A stretch of 64,000 bases of DNA from Roseibium porphyridii (GCF_026191725.2 NZ_CP120863.1:4506001-4570000); one strand, 5' to 3'. Numbered from the stretch's first letter, positions 10,968-20,580 are shown. The notes: generated from the sequence alone by a model not told the origin. Numbers and translations: made by a program.

Positions 10968-11172
10968 GCGCCTTACTAACTGATCGGAGCAGGACCCCGT
11001 TCGTCGAAAGCCCGGTCCTTATAGAGGCTCGTTCAAACCTTGTCCAGCACCACGGCAAAGTTTTTTGCCACCTTCGGGCATGCCTTTTGGGGATAAGTGA
11101 TTTTCAAATCAAGCCTCTGTAAAACATACACTTTTAATCGGAAGATCAACGACTGCAAACAGCACACTGACG

Positions 11173-14058
11173 CTATTGCTTCTCCCCTGCAACAATGCCT
11201 GCTGCCGACCAGTTTCCCTGGGTGGCATGAAAGTCACCAATGACGCCCTGATGGTTGGAATTGGGTCCTCTTACAAGAGACGTATTGATATCGCCAGACA
11301 GGCCGCCGGTCCCGGAAAGCGTGCCTTCGAACAGGTTTCCGCTGGTGACACTGGTCTCCGACAGTGTGGCACTCATGGTTCTGCTGTCGAAGTTGCTGAT
11401 TGTCGCGGTTCCGGTGCGATAGGTGAAATCCAGCGACATGTTGAAATCACCCGCAGCAAGGTATTGTCTCGTGCCGTCCGCAACACTCCCCACAGCATGC
11501 CCCACATATGTTGCGCTTCCGCTGGTCGGAAGGTCGATGGAATTGGTTACATCACCTGCAACCCATGTGCCCATATGAAATGTGTCGAACCTTTCACCAC
11601 CGGCAAGATTGGTATCGTCTGCTTCCATCTTGCTGCCCCAGTACCCCCATTCGAGAAAGTCACAGGTGCATTTGGTTTTGTCGACAAACAGGGCATTATC
11701 CGCCCCATTAACCAGGGTGTTTGAGATCAGGTAATTGTTTGGTGTCGTTCCGGATTTTGGCGATACGAACACCTCAGAGTCGGTCAGGATTGTGTTGTCA
11801 GATCCGCCGGAGGTTTCAATCGCCGCGAACGTATCCGCATCGACGTAGACAGATTGACCAGAACCCGATTGCTCACCAAAAGCGAATTGATACCGGTCGA
11901 CCTCGTCATCCAGATTGGCGACGTCCTTTACCTTCAGCGTGGCATAGAGCGAGCCATTTTGACTGTCGAAGCTGATCTCGAAGTCGCCCAGTGAGTTGCT
12001 GGCATATATGACGGGGTCGACCCCTGCGGAATAGTTGACGTTGGATTCAAGAACGCCGGCCGCGTATCCCGTTAGTGTCTTGCTGGTTCTGTCCAGCGTG
12101 GATACATCCACTTCGCTCGACAACTCGGCAACATGCATCGTGGCGCTCAATTGATCAGTCGACTGAATGCCGGTGGGCACCTGGACATAGCCGTCAGTGT
12201 AGGTCCCATCCTCTTCCAGGTTTCCGGGGCCGAGCACCAAATAATCGGCGTTGCTTCCGAAGATTGTTCCGCCAGTGCCCCCTTCTATGCTCTCTATCGA
12301 GCCGCCATAAAGTCCGGCGCTGTTTTCCGCATCGGTTCGGTGGCCACCACGGCGCTCACCACCCAGCACCAAAGTACCGCCTTCGTTTTCAATATCGCCG
12401 AGACTTAGGGAGACGAAAGACTTTTGAGCAGTGGTTCCGCTGGAAACATACATAGACGCAGCCAGATACCTAGCACCTTCAAGCGTGTCTGATGAGCCTT
12501 CCAACACCTTCAGACCACTGCTTTTCACCGAACTCAGGAAGCTTGTTCCCAGATCTTCCGCAATGGAGGGATTGAGAAACAGAGCTTGAGACGTCGCTGC
12601 CTGAATGTTTCCGAAATTATCTTCCGAAGACAACTGAAAGGCAGTCAGAATGTCTCCGTGAAGTGTATAGGTTCGGAGTTTTTCTGCGTCGGAACCGTTG
12701 AAGTTGTCAAAGTCGGTCGCTGACCCATAAAGACCGTAGAAATAGTCTGTCCCGCCATAATTAAACGTTGGATCCGAACCGGCTTCGGTTGCCACGAAAT
12801 GGGCAAAAAAGCCGAAACCGTCTCCAGTAATGCGCTGTCCACGCGCATTTTGAACAATCGTGCCCGAAAGGGACGGTGCGTCCGGAATATTGCTGGTGCT
12901 GAAGTTCTCGATAACGTCGCCATTTGAGTTGACCGATTGCGTGTAGAACTCATTCACACTGGTGTCAGGATCAAAGACATAAATGGACGTTCCGTCTGCG
13001 GTTCCGCTCCAGAGCCTATAGGAATTTCCGCTGGTATCTGGGTCCTGTGTAAAGATGACCACCTCATCGAAACCACTTGTCCCACCGACAACTCCAAGCG
13101 TGCCGGGAGCAAGATTGAGCGCTGCTGTACTGCCGAACTTATTGCCAGCGCGCAGGATCCGCGCGCGGTCGGTAGTAACGGTGCTTTCTTCCTGTTCGAT
13201 GCTTTGGGTGTTCTGCGACTGCGACAGGATCTGTGTCTGGATCAATCCATTCACAGTTTGCTCTATTCCATTTCCGGTCGCCGAAGTCGGTTTTGATCTG
13301 GGTGTTGTGGTTACATTCTGAAGACCGGAAATCACGCGGGATAGGCCAGACTGGACGATTTGACCATCAGTTGGCGAGTTTCTGGTGCCGCCACGCTGAC
13401 GACTGTTGGTCAATGCCGTTTGCACGTTTCCAAGATCGGATTGTGTGCTGCGCCGGATCCGCGTGGACCCGCCGGAACCGATCTCCATGGAGTAACCCGC
13501 CTGGTGGATGCGAGATCTTTGTCCACTCGGAGACGTGAAAGTGAGATCCTTGCCAAAAAGCAGAGAAAAGACCGGCGGATTGCTGGCCAGATTGATATTG
13601 GCGATACCGCCGCGGATGCCAATCGTACCAACGGGTGTCTTTACCGTCACGCCACCGCGCTTCTTGCTGAGCTTGCCGCCGACAAAACGCGCCACACCCT
13701 TGCCGAATGAAGATACCAGCTTTCCGGTCCCCGCATTCGGGTCATAGACAAATTCGTCAATCACAAGGTTGGAATTGGCGCCAACCGTGAATGTCGACCC
13801 ATCGACCAGCAGAACCTGAACAAGCCCGGATCCACTTGTTTCGATCCTTTCATTGTAGATGACGTTGTCGCCCAGAACCTTGGTGCTGCGCGCACCGCCC
13901 GGTGGTGTGCCGAAGGCATCTGAATTGACAGCGGCAGCAACTCCGACCTCAGTTGCCTGTGCACACGAGATTCCAACTCCAACAGCAAGCAGCGCCATTG
14001 CCAGACAAGGCAGGCGATCAGCGATGGATTTTGCTTTATGCTTCAAGGGTGTGACCAT
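11173..14058 (-). CDS. Exported FecR-domain protein with TbpB-like C-terminal barrel (putative Slam substrate)
   Basis: 961 aa with a Sec signal peptide (about residues 1-35, cleavage near CAQA|TEV). The Cys there is not in a good lipobox (GISC), so the protein is probably not a lipoprotein. Residues about 60-200 form a FecR-type domain (VQVLLVDGSTFTVGANSNLV, TPVGTIGIRGG). A long Ser/Thr/Asn/Gly-rich beta section follows. The last 130 residues resemble the 8-stranded barrel of transferrin-binding-protein-B-like proteins: SATYVGHAVGSV, MSLDFTYRTGTATISNF, then GVIGDFHATQGNWSAAGIV, comparable to the family ending GxFxGPxxxExxGxF. The gene lies 8 bp downstream of a Slam-like gene, so surface export by that protein is the natural inference. 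Ligand unknown. Confidence 0.7.
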   Translation of the reverse strand: MVTPLKHKAKSIADRLPCLAMALLAVGVGISCAQATEVGVAAAVNSDAFGTPPGGARSTKVLGDNVIYNERIETSGSGLVQVLLVDGSTFTVGANSNLVIDEFVYDPNAGTGKLVSSFGKGVARFVGGKLSKKRGGVTVKTPVGTIGIRGGIANINLASNPPVFSLLFGKDLTFTSPSGQRSRIHQAGYSMEIGSGGSTRIRRSTQSDLGNVQTALTNSRQRGGTRNSPTDGQIVQSGLSRVISGLQNVTTTPRSKPTSATGNGIEQTVNGLIQTQILSQSQNTQSIEQEESTVTTDRARILRAGNKFGSTAALNLAPGTLGVVGGTSGFDEVVIFTQDPDTSGNSYRLWSGTADGTSIYVFDPDTSVNEFYTQSVNSNGDVIENFSTSNIPDAPSLSGTIVQNARGQRITGDGFGFFAHFVATEAGSDPTFNYGGTDYFYGLYGSATDFDNFNGSDAEKLRTYTLHGDILTAFQLSSEDNFGNIQAATSQALFLNPSIAEDLGTSFLSSVKSSGLKVLEGSSDTLEGARYLAASMYVSSGTTAQKSFVSLSLGDIENEGGTLVLGGERRGGHRTDAENSAGLYGGSIESIEGGTGGTIFGSNADYLVLGPGNLEEDGTYTDGYVQVPTGIQSTDQLSATMHVAELSSEVDVSTLDRTSKTLTGYAAGVLESNVNYSAGVDPVIYASNSLGDFEISFDSQNGSLYATLKVKDVANLDDEVDRYQFAFGEQSGSGQSVYVDADTFAAIETSGGSDNTILTDSEVFVSPKSGTTPNNYLISNTLVNGADNALFVDKTKCTCDFLEWGYWGSKMEADDTNLAGGERFDTFHMGTWVAGDVTNSIDLPTSGSATYVGHAVGSVADGTRQYLAAGDFNMSLDFTYRTGTATISNFDSRTMSATLSETSVTSGNLFEGTLSGTGGLSGDINTSLVRGPNSNHQGVIGDFHATQGNWSAAGIVAGEKQ

Positions 14059-14066
14059 GGGTGTCT

Positions 14067-15512
14067 CTAGAAGGTCTTCGTCAGCGATATCAACGCGGAC
14101 GTGTTGGAGTAGGTTGCAAGATCATAGTTGGAATGCTGGCGGCGGAATTCACCGGTAAAACCGATGGCAAAATCATTGCGAAGGGGAACGGACAGGCCTG
14201 CCCTGAGCCAGCCTTCCTGATCTTCCTGGGCCAAGACCGGGTCAACCAACGGATCTGGCCCCTCGTACGACCGATAGATGTACCCTGCCTCAAGGTCCAA
14301 GGACCAGGGTTGGCGCAGCTTTTCGATCGGCGAAGCGAACTGAACAGTCGCGCCGATACCCCCGCCCAACTCCCAGCTTTGTGTCCATTCCTGTTTGGTC
14401 TCTTCGAAATCAGCCAGCAACAGCGCCCTCACTGTGACCGCCGGTGACATCTTGCGGGACAAGGTTGCTGCCAGGCGCCAGAAGGAGCCATTCCTATCTG
14501 AAACCGTCGGAAACTCAGCCGTGTCATTGTACCATCTGCGCCGCCATTCGGCCTTGGCATCCAAAAGCATCGTCGGCGTGACTTCGGATACAATGCGAGC
14601 GCCGAAACCCAATGCGCCGTTGTAATTGGCATGGTTCAGCCGAACGCCCGCCGCGACCGCATACAGGCTCAGCCTGCTGTTGTCCCAATCGATCCGCTCC
14701 AGATTGATGGATGGTCCAAGGGTCAGTTCCGCCAGTGCTGTGTCGAGGCGAACGATATCAGCGTAACGGGCGCTGTAGAAAATCAGATCCGCCTCCAGAA
14801 GATCTCCCTGCAATCCAAGGTCATATGATCCTTGAACACGCCCAGCCAGGAAGGCGTTGGTGTCCGCCTGGCCTGTTGCTGTGTCGTCAAGAAGGAAAGT
14901 TCCACCGTTCAGGTCCACACGGCGGCTGCCTGGCGCTGCATTGGCATTCGTCTGGTAGCGAACGCCGGTGACGACCGCCGCCCGGAAATCGGCCGGGTCT
15001 TCCTGATCTGAGATGGTCGTCAGGTAGGCCTGGACCCGGGCTTCCACCTCAGCTGGAACATTTGGCGAATTTATCGCTTCCTGAAAGTAGAATTTCGCCG
15101 TTTCCCTTGAACCCAGCCGAAAATACAGCACCCCAAGCTCAAGCTGGACCCGCGGCAAACCCGGTGCATAGATCAGCATGCGCTCGAGCGTGGAAATGGC
15201 GGCCTCATAGTCGCCGAGCAGCGAGGAAACCATTGCATATTCAAAGGCTGTATCAAGATCGTCTGGCGACGCCAGCATGACCTCAAGCAGCATTTGCTGA
15301 CGGGCGGCCAGCGTTTCAGGTGCCTGGGTTTGAGTCTGGGTCTGGCCGTCATCGGTAGCAGTTTGTGCACGCGCCAAACCGGTTGTAAGCAAGACAAAAA
15401 TCGCGAAGACAAGCGCTCCCAGAACGGGCGCGCAGAACTTTACGCAACTCGTGTGTCTTACGCCTGCCAAAAACTCATCTCCTGCCAAAAACCAGCGGAG
15501 TACGCTCACCAA
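14067..15512 (-). CDS. Slam-like (DUF560) outer-membrane protein with TPR domain
   Basis: 481 aa. Signal peptide near VKFCAPVLGALVFAIFVLLT...ARAQ, then TPR-type helices (about residues 70-165: DLDTAFEYAMVSSLLGDYEA, LPRVQLELGVLYFRLGSRET) and a long beta-rich section (about 175-481) of alternating amphipathic strands ending SALISLTKTF with a terminal Phe, as in outer-membrane barrels. This order is that of surface lipoprotein assembly modulators (Slam), which move TbpB-like proteins across the outer membrane. The start is uncertain: TTG at 15512 or GTG 15509 give the longest forms, but TTG at 15470 has AGGAG 8 bp upstream and leaves a compact signal peptide. Followed after 8 bp by its likely substrate. 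Confidence 0.68.
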   Translation of the reverse strand: MVSVLRWFLAGDEFLAGVRHTSCVKFCAPVLGALVFAIFVLLTTGLARAQTATDDGQTQTQTQAPETLAARQQMLLEVMLASPDDLDTAFEYAMVSSLLGDYEAAISTLERMLIYAPGLPRVQLELGVLYFRLGSRETAKFYFQEAINSPNVPAEVEARVQAYLTTISDQEDPADFRAAVVTGVRYQTNANAAPGSRRVDLNGGTFLLDDTATGQADTNAFLAGRVQGSYDLGLQGDLLEADLIFYSARYADIVRLDTALAELTLGPSINLERIDWDNSRLSLYAVAAGVRLNHANYNGALGFGARIVSEVTPTMLLDAKAEWRRRWYNDTAEFPTVSDRNGSFWRLAATLSRKMSPAVTVRALLLADFEETKQEWTQSWELGGGIGATVQFASPIEKLRQPWSLDLEAGYIYRSYEGPDPLVDPVLAQEDQEGWLRAGLSVPLRNDFAIGFTGEFRRQHSNYDLATYSNTSALISLTKTF

Positions 15513-15634
15513 TAAAATTTCTAGTTCAGATCCAACCGCCTCGAAATCCCGTCGAAACGCTCGAATATACTAGAATTCCCTGGGATTTTGGGCAATGACC
15601 GCAATGCAACACTGCGCGCTTTAAGTAGCACAAA

Positions 15635-15661
15635 GAAAAAGCGCGCCGTTTCCGGCGCGCT
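15635..15661 (-). terminator. Rho-independent terminator of the 5'-nucleotidase gene
   Basis: Read on the minus strand: 9-bp stem AGCGCGCCG / CGGCGCGCT with loop GAAA, followed by TTTTC. It begins 21 bp after the nucleotidase stop and separates it from the Slam-like operon downstream. Confidence 0.88.
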
Positions 15662-15682
15662 CAATTCATGATTTCCCGAACC

Positions 15683-17293
15683 TTATTGCTCGGTGATACG
15701 ACCATCGGTGAAAGGCGTGTATCCATTGCGTTCGGCAATGAAATCAGCAACCACGACTTCAAGCCCAGGCCCGTAGTCGTAAGCATTCATGCCGTTTTCA
15801 GCGAACACCTTGTAGCCATCGCCGCCGCCGCGCATATAGTTATTGGAAACAACACCATAGACCTTTTCCGGGTCAATCGGTGCCCATGCACCATCTTCCA
15901 TGACTTCCACGACAAGAATACGGCCCTCACCTGGTGCCTTCTTGCGCGTCCAGGAGTATTTCAAGCCGGCAACCTGCGGAAAACGGCCCTTTCCGTCTTC
16001 AACTTGGGACACACCATTCTCGAGCGCTGCAATGACGTCAGCGCCTTTCAACTGGAACGTTGCAAGTGTGTTCTGGAACGGCAGAACGGTCAGAACTTCG
16101 CCCATTGTCACTTCGCCACCATCGATTGACGCGCGAAGTCCGCCACCATTCTGGATGGCGATCTGAACGCCCTGGTCCTTCACTCTATCGAGCATTGCAT
16201 CGGCGACCAGATTGCCCATCTGACACTCGCCGGAACGGCAGGATCCACGATCGCCGTCAATCGGCGCATCGGTCGCACCAATCACCTTGGCCTTCAGTTC
16301 TTCAATCGGTGCTGCAAATTCTGCAACCCTGGCCAGGAACGCCTCATCGGGCTCCACAGAAGCATCCAGCAGGATCGGTTCGCCTTCCGCCTTGATAAGA
16401 TTGCCGTCGTCATCCCAGGTCAGATCGATCTCACCCAGGAATTTGCCATAAGCATAGGCCTGGACAATCGGCACGTCTTTTCCGTCCGGATTCTGAACGA
16501 TGACGGGGTAAGGACCTGCAGCGCCTTCCTGAGTGTTCGACAGAAGCGTGTGGGAGTGTCCGCCAACGATGAGATCAATTCCCGGCACGGCTGCTGCGAT
16601 CTCCATGTCGCGCGGCAGACCCATATGGGTGACAGCAATGATCTTGTTGACGCCCGCTGCTTCAAGACCCTCGACAGCACCCTTCAGGTAATCTTCGGCC
16701 TGAATGAAACGGACACCCGCGCCTGGTGACGACGTATCGACAGTATCTTCGGCAAGTGCCGAAACGATGCCGACTTTCTCGCCGCCCTTCTCCACGATCA
16801 GGACGCCTGGAACCTTTCCTTTGAGTGCAGCGTCGGCATTGACATCGATGTTGCCCGACAGGATCGGAAACTCGGCCTTGTCAATGAAGTTGGCGAGGGC
16901 TTCAGGACCATCGTCAAATTCGTGGTTGCCCACTGCCATCACATCGATGTCCATGCCATTCAGAAACTCAACGGCAGCCTCGCCCTTGTAGGTCGTATAG
17001 AACAACGACCCTTGGAACTGGTCCCCGGCATCGACGACAAGAACGTTCTTGCCTTCGCTGTCCAATGCGGCACGGCGTTCGTCGAGTTTCGATTTGATGC
17101 GTGCGATACCACCGAAACACTTGCCTTCCGTCTCGGATTCGGCGTCGCAGGTGGAATCGTATTTGTTGATGGACTCGATGCGCGAGTGCAAATCATTCAG
17201 ATGCAAAACCGTAAGTGAATACTCGGCATAAGCCGCTGTGGACAGCGCGGTCGTAAGTGACAGCACCGCAGCGCTCAGGATTGTTCTTTTCAT
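15683..17293 (-). CDS. Periplasmic 5'-nucleotidase / UshA-family metallophosphoesterase
   Basis: 536 aa. Signal peptide (MKRTILSAAVLSLTTALSTA, cleaved near AYA|EYS) directs it to the periplasm. The metallophosphoesterase domain shows the dinuclear-metal motifs LHLNDLHSR (DxH), VDAGDQFQG, GNHEFD and GGHSHT. The C-terminal 5'-nucleotidase domain shows NGGGLRASIDGGEVTMGEV and LPFQNTLATF. It should hydrolyse nucleoside 5'-phosphates or related sugar nucleotides to scavenge phosphate and nucleosides. A Shine-Dalgarno GAGGG lies just before the ATG. It stands alone with its own terminator; no Pho-box was recognised upstream. The 262 bases to yacG hold nothing recognisable. Confidence 0.9.
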   Translation of the reverse strand: MKRTILSAAVLSLTTALSTAAYAEYSLTVLHLNDLHSRIESINKYDSTCDAESETEGKCFGGIARIKSKLDERRAALDSEGKNVLVVDAGDQFQGSLFYTTYKGEAAVEFLNGMDIDVMAVGNHEFDDGPEALANFIDKAEFPILSGNIDVNADAALKGKVPGVLIVEKGGEKVGIVSALAEDTVDTSSPGAGVRFIQAEDYLKGAVEGLEAAGVNKIIAVTHMGLPRDMEIAAAVPGIDLIVGGHSHTLLSNTQEGAAGPYPVIVQNPDGKDVPIVQAYAYGKFLGEIDLTWDDDGNLIKAEGEPILLDASVEPDEAFLARVAEFAAPIEELKAKVIGATDAPIDGDRGSCRSGECQMGNLVADAMLDRVKDQGVQIAIQNGGGLRASIDGGEVTMGEVLTVLPFQNTLATFQLKGADVIAALENGVSQVEDGKGRFPQVAGLKYSWTRKKAPGEGRILVVEVMEDGAWAPIDPEKVYGVVSNNYMRGGGDGYKVFAENGMNAYDYGPGLEVVVADFIAERNGYTPFTDGRITEQ

Positions 17294-17555
17294 CGGACCC
17301 TCGCCCTTTGGATTGGTTGTTGTGCAGGAACTGACCCATAGGCCGTCTCCCTCACCTCCCGGTACCGTTTCCCAATGCCTTGGCTAGGCACTCCCCTATT
17401 TCGTCCTTACGAGGGCGCCACAACCGGCGACGAGTCGACCGGGTTAGTTGGTGTAGACGGATCTTGGTGCAGTTTTGTGACGTCTGCAAGTGACATCGTG
17501 TGCGCAAGAAGCAAGAAAATTAGCCGAATAAATACCAATTTGAACGAACGCCTGC

Positions 17556-17750
17556 CTAATCTCCGGGCAGGTCGCTCTCATCGATGTCGTCGGTCTCGAC
17601 GACGGGAATCGTATAGCCTTCGGTGAACCAGCGATTGAGATCAATCTTGGCGCAGCGATCCGAGCAAAATGGATAATTTCCCGGGGTCGAGAGTTTCGAG
17701 CAGATCGGGCACGGGCGCATTCGCCGTTCAGGTTTCTGGCTGTCGGTCAT
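17556..17750 (-). CDS. yacG: DNA gyrase inhibitor YacG (zinc-binding)
   Basis: 64 aa, the usual size. It carries a four-cysteine zinc site: RPCPICSK near the N-terminus and YPFCSDRCAKIDLNRW, the latter being the hallmark of YacG. An acidic tail (VETDDIDESDLPGD) follows. YacG binds GyrB and blocks DNA binding by gyrase in E. coli. It is the last gene of the infA-maf-yacG cluster, 43 bp after maf, a common alphaproteobacterial arrangement. Confidence 0.93.
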   Translation of the reverse strand: MTDSQKPERRMRPCPICSKLSTPGNYPFCSDRCAKIDLNRWFTEGYTIPVVETDDIDESDLPGD

Positions 17751-17793
17751 GATACCTCTGCTTGCCCTTATCCACGCGCTCCCGGGAATGACC

Positions 17794-18420
17794 TTACGCT
17801 GCTGCTGTGGCCCAGCCCTGATGAACAGGGTAGCCGGCAGAACTCAGGAGCCCGGCCGTTTCCACAAGCGGAAGACCGACAACTGCCGGGTAAGAACCAA
17901 CAAGCTTGACGACAAAGCTTCCCGCCAACCCCTGGATGGCATAACCGCCGGCCTTGCCGCGCCATTCGCCGGAAGAAAGGTATTCGTCCATGTCCTTTCG
18001 GGACAAACGTTTGAAGCGAACGCGGGTCTCCACCAGCTTGGAGCGCACCTTACCTGTGGTTTCAGCCACGGCGACCGCCGTAAAGACCCGATGACCACGG
18101 CCTGAAAGTAGAGACAGGCACATAAGCGCCTGATCCGTCAGTTCGGCTTTTGGCAGCGCGCGGCGCCCCACAGCAACGACTGTGTCGGCCGCCAGAACAA
18201 CGCTGTCCCGCAGCTCATCCGACGCATCTGCGGTCTGCCGGACGGTCTCTGCCTTGGCCCGAGCCAGGCGCAATGCAAGACTGCGCGGCGTTTCGTGCTT
18301 TTTCGGCGTCTCGTCGATGTCGGCCGGCAGAAGGTGATCCGGTTCCAAACCGATCTGCTGCAGAAGCGCGAGACGTCGCGGCGATGCGGAGGCCAGGATC
18401 AACTGAGGGGCGGTGTTCAT
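17794..18420 (-). CDS. maf: Maf-family nucleotide pyrophosphatase
   Basis: 208 aa cytoplasmic house-cleaning nucleoside triphosphate pyrophosphatase. The family signature [17 protein letters not shown] is at the very N-terminus, followed by the nucleotide-site motifs [12 protein letters not shown] and [14 protein letters not shown] take ATG 18418-18420 ([16 protein letters not shown]) as start; a TTG at 18459 in frame would add 13 unlikely residues. It lies between infA and yacG as in many Rhizobiales. The family splits into dTTP/UTP and modified-nucleotide hydrolases; I did not assign one. Confidence 0.92.
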   Translation of the reverse strand: MNTAPQLILASASPRRLALLQQIGLEPDHLLPADIDETPKKHETPRSLALRLARAKAETVRQTADASDELRDSVVLAADTVVAVGRRALPKAELTDQALMCLSLLSGRGHRVFTAVAVAETTGKVRSKLVETRVRFKRLSRKDMDEYLSSGEWRGKAGGYAIQGLAGSFVVKLVGSYPAVVGLPLVETAGLLSSAGYPVHQGWATAAA

Positions 18421-18463
18421 GAATGCGCGTGCCTGATAGCCGATGTCACCTTCAAACAACCAC

Positions 18464-18682
18464 TTACTTGAAGCGGTAGGTGATCCGCCCCTTGGTCAGA
18501 TCATAAGGGGTCATTTCGACAAGAACTTTGTCGCCTGCAAGAACGCGAATGCGGTTCTTGCGCATACGCCCGGCAGTGTGGGCGATAATTTCATGATCAT
18601 TTTCAAGTTTTACGCGGAACGTCGCATTCGGCAACAGTTCTGTTACGACGCCCGGAAACTCCAGAGCTTCTTCTTTGGCCAT
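18464..18682 (-). CDS. infA: Translation initiation factor IF-1
   Basis: 72 aa, exactly the family length: a single S1/OB-fold protein ([58 protein letters not shown]). IF-1 binds the ribosomal A site during initiation. It is followed 43 bp on by the maf start. Upstream, 18683-18911 holds its promoter region, including an 11/12 inverted repeat with core arms at 18756-18763 and 18775-18782. Confidence 0.97.
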   Translation of the reverse strand: MAKEEALEFPGVVTELLPNATFRVKLENDHEIIAHTAGRMRKNRIRVLAGDKVLVEMTPYDLTKGRITYRFK

Positions 18683-18911
18683 TTGATATCCTGAATGAAG
18701 CGGGCCCTGCCCGCGGGTGCCGGGGAAACTAACGGATTAGTGCCAGAAAGTGAACCTTTCTTTCCACCCTAATCAAAGAAAGCTTCCAAGGGGCATAATC
18801 GAGTTGTTCAAATGTTCTTCCGGACGAGGCAAAGCCGCAACTCAGAGGCAATTCCATAGTGCCTCGACACGCCAGACTTTGAACTTTCGCAAGACATTTC
18901 AGTCCGAGTGA

Positions 18912-19346
18912 CTACTGCGCAATGCCAAGGACATGGTACATGTCGCGGTGAATGAACCAGACACCATCCACTTTTTTCCAGACATGCATCGATCTGCCTG
19001 AAATTGTCTTGGTACCCAGTTTGACCTTTGTTTCTGCGACCTCGACTGCCGTGTCCGGTCCTGTCTGATCGATTTCCAAAACATTGTATTCCAGTTCGGT
19101 GACGCCGTTGTTAAAGGCGTTGGCAAAATGCGCGGCTATGGGCGCGCGTCCGACAAGCGCTCTGCTTTGGGGCGGCAGCAAGGCTGCCTTTTCGGTATAA
19201 TAGGCTGAGATCGCCTCGGCATCCTTCGCATTGTAAGCGGCAATATAGGTGTTCAAACGATTGAGAATTGGGTTGTCCTGAGCCAATGCAGCTCCACCCA
19301 TAAAAAACGCTATCCAAACAAAGGCAACCAGCCGAACAATCATCAT
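18912..19346 (-). CDS. Secreted SnoaL/DUF4440-like (NTF2 fold) protein
   Basis: 144 aa. The start is ATG 19346 (or the next ATG at 19343), preceded by GGGGAGGATCA; longer frames lack a ribosome site. Signal peptide MMIVRLVAFVWIAFFMGGAA with cleavage after ALA gives a periplasmic protein. The mature part is a single cystatin-like/NTF2 domain (YIAAYNAKDAEAISAYYTE near the start, SGRSMHVWKKVDGVWFIHRD near the end). The family includes cyclases, isomerases and non-enzymatic binders, so no reaction can be given. It interrupts the otherwise conserved phosphatase-infA order. Confidence 0.75.
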   Translation of the reverse strand: MMIVRLVAFVWIAFFMGGAALAQDNPILNRLNTYIAAYNAKDAEAISAYYTEKAALLPPQSRALVGRAPIAAHFANAFNNGVTELEYNVLEIDQTGPDTAVEVAETKVKLGTKTISGRSMHVWKKVDGVWFIHRDMYHVLGIAQ

Positions 19347-19422
19347 TGATCCTCCCCGGAACGTACTTTGGCGCTGTTCGATTTTCCCAAGTTGAAGCAT
19401 AGCGCGTTCCGGGAACCGCTTG

Positions 19423-19875
19423 TCAATCACCTGGCGGTGGTGCCCAGTCGAGTCGCTTCTTGATCCGCATGCTCAACTGATCCCGCACCGCGCGGTATTC
19501 ATTCAGGATCTGCTCCCGGCTACCGGTTGCCACGGTGGGGTCCATTGTCGGCCAATACTCAACTTCAACCGCATCTGTGCGGGTCAGTTCCAGCGCCTTG
19601 TGGTGGGCCTCCGGAGCGAGCGTCAAAACAAGATCGAATCCAGACTCGTCCAAATCATCGAAGGTCTTTGGCTGATGCTGGCTCATGTCGATCCCGATTT
19701 CAGCCATGACGGCATCAACAAAGGGATCGATCTTGCCAGGACGCACACCGGCGGAACGCACATAAATCTGGTTCGGAAACAATTGCTTTGCCAGCGCTTC
19801 TGCCATCGGGGAACGTACGGCATTCATGCTGCAAGCAAATAGGACCGCAGTCGGACGAAGGCCCGGCCCTGTCAT
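19423..19875 (-). CDS. Low-molecular-weight protein-tyrosine phosphatase / ArsC-like
   Basis: 150 aa. The P-loop VLFACSMNAVRSPMAEAL fits CX5R(S) of low-Mr phosphotyrosine phosphatases and thioredoxin-type arsenate reductases, with the distal Asp probably in EYWPTMDPT. Start ATG 19873-19875 places the P-loop about 14 residues in, as in the family. Rhizobial genomes carry this gene after UPF0262; whether its substrate is phosphotyrosine or arsenate is unresolved. The 175-bp gap upstream contains a MITE-like inverted repeat. Confidence 0.82.
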   Translation of the reverse strand: MTGPGLRPTAVLFACSMNAVRSPMAEALAKQLFPNQIYVRSAGVRPGKIDPFVDAVMAEIGIDMSQHQPKTFDDLDESGFDLVLTLAPEAHHKALELTRTDAVEVEYWPTMDPTVATGSREQILNEYRAVRDQLSMRIKKRLDWAPPPGD

Positions 19876-19891
19876 CGCGACTAGAGCGCAA

Positions 19892-20043
19892 GACGGCAAA
19901 TATGAACCAATTGACCTGCCTGGCGGCAGCAGCAATGACAGCTTTTGAACGCCACGCACCCGTTGCCTGCACCATACGGCGCTGCGCAATGCGCTTTTCC
20001 AAATCTACTGCCGACCACCATCAATTGGTTCATATTTGTCGCC
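19892..20043. repeat. MITE-like inverted-repeat element
   Basis: Terminal arms CAAATATGAACCAATTGA (19897-19914) and its exact complement (20021-20038) enclose 106 bp. With two mismatches the arms extend outward to 23 bp, and inward similarity continues (GGCAG-AG on both sides). The element fills the gap between the UPF0262 stop and the phosphatase start and contains no gene. No second copy was noticed by eye in this window. Confidence 0.55.
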
Positions 20044-20050
20044 TTACACC

Positions 20051-20554
20051 CTATCCCTTCCAATGCAGCGCGTAGACGAGCGTGAACAATCGTCTTGCTG
20101 TTTGCGTATCCAGTTCGATCTTGCCGTGAAGACGTTCCATCAATATGGCTGAGCCCTCGTTGTGGACCCCTCGCCGCCCCATATCGATGGCCTCGATCTG
20201 GCTGGGCGTCGCATGGCGGATCGCTTCGTAATAGCTCTGGCAAATCAGATCGTAGTCCTTGACGATCTTGCGCAAAGGCGAAAGCGACAGAACATGCGTG
20301 ACGACAGCGTGTTCATCTTCGGTGGTCACTTGAAAGACGAGCTTCTTTTCGACCACACCGAGCTTGAGCACATACTTTACCGGCGGGTGACCAACCGGCT
20401 GGAAGGAGTTTTCTTCAATCAAGTCGTAGATCGCAACGGCACGATCGTGTTCGACTTCCGGCGTTGAACGGGCAATCGATGCTTCATCCAGGACCACATC
20501 CACAAGCCTGCCACCGGCAGTCTGCTGATCGGTCTCGGATTGCGGGTCGCTCAT
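20051..20554 (-). CDS. UPF0262 family protein
   Basis: 167 aa conserved cytoplasmic protein of unknown function, found almost only in alphaproteobacteria next to hisD. Recognisable stretches: [70 protein letters not shown]. There is no signal peptide or membrane segment. It starts 26 bp after the hisD stop, so the two genes are probably cotranscribed. Confidence 0.9.
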   Translation of the reverse strand: MSDPQSETDQQTAGGRLVDVVLDEASIARSTPEVEHDRAVAIYDLIEENSFQPVGHPPVKYVLKLGVVEKKLVFQVTTEDEHAVVTHVLSLSPLRKIVKDYDLICQSYYEAIRHATPSQIEAIDMGRRGVHNEGSAILMERLHGKIELDTQTARRLFTLVYALHWKG

Positions 20555-20580
20555 CTTCGAAAGGCCTCTTTCGACTCCGG

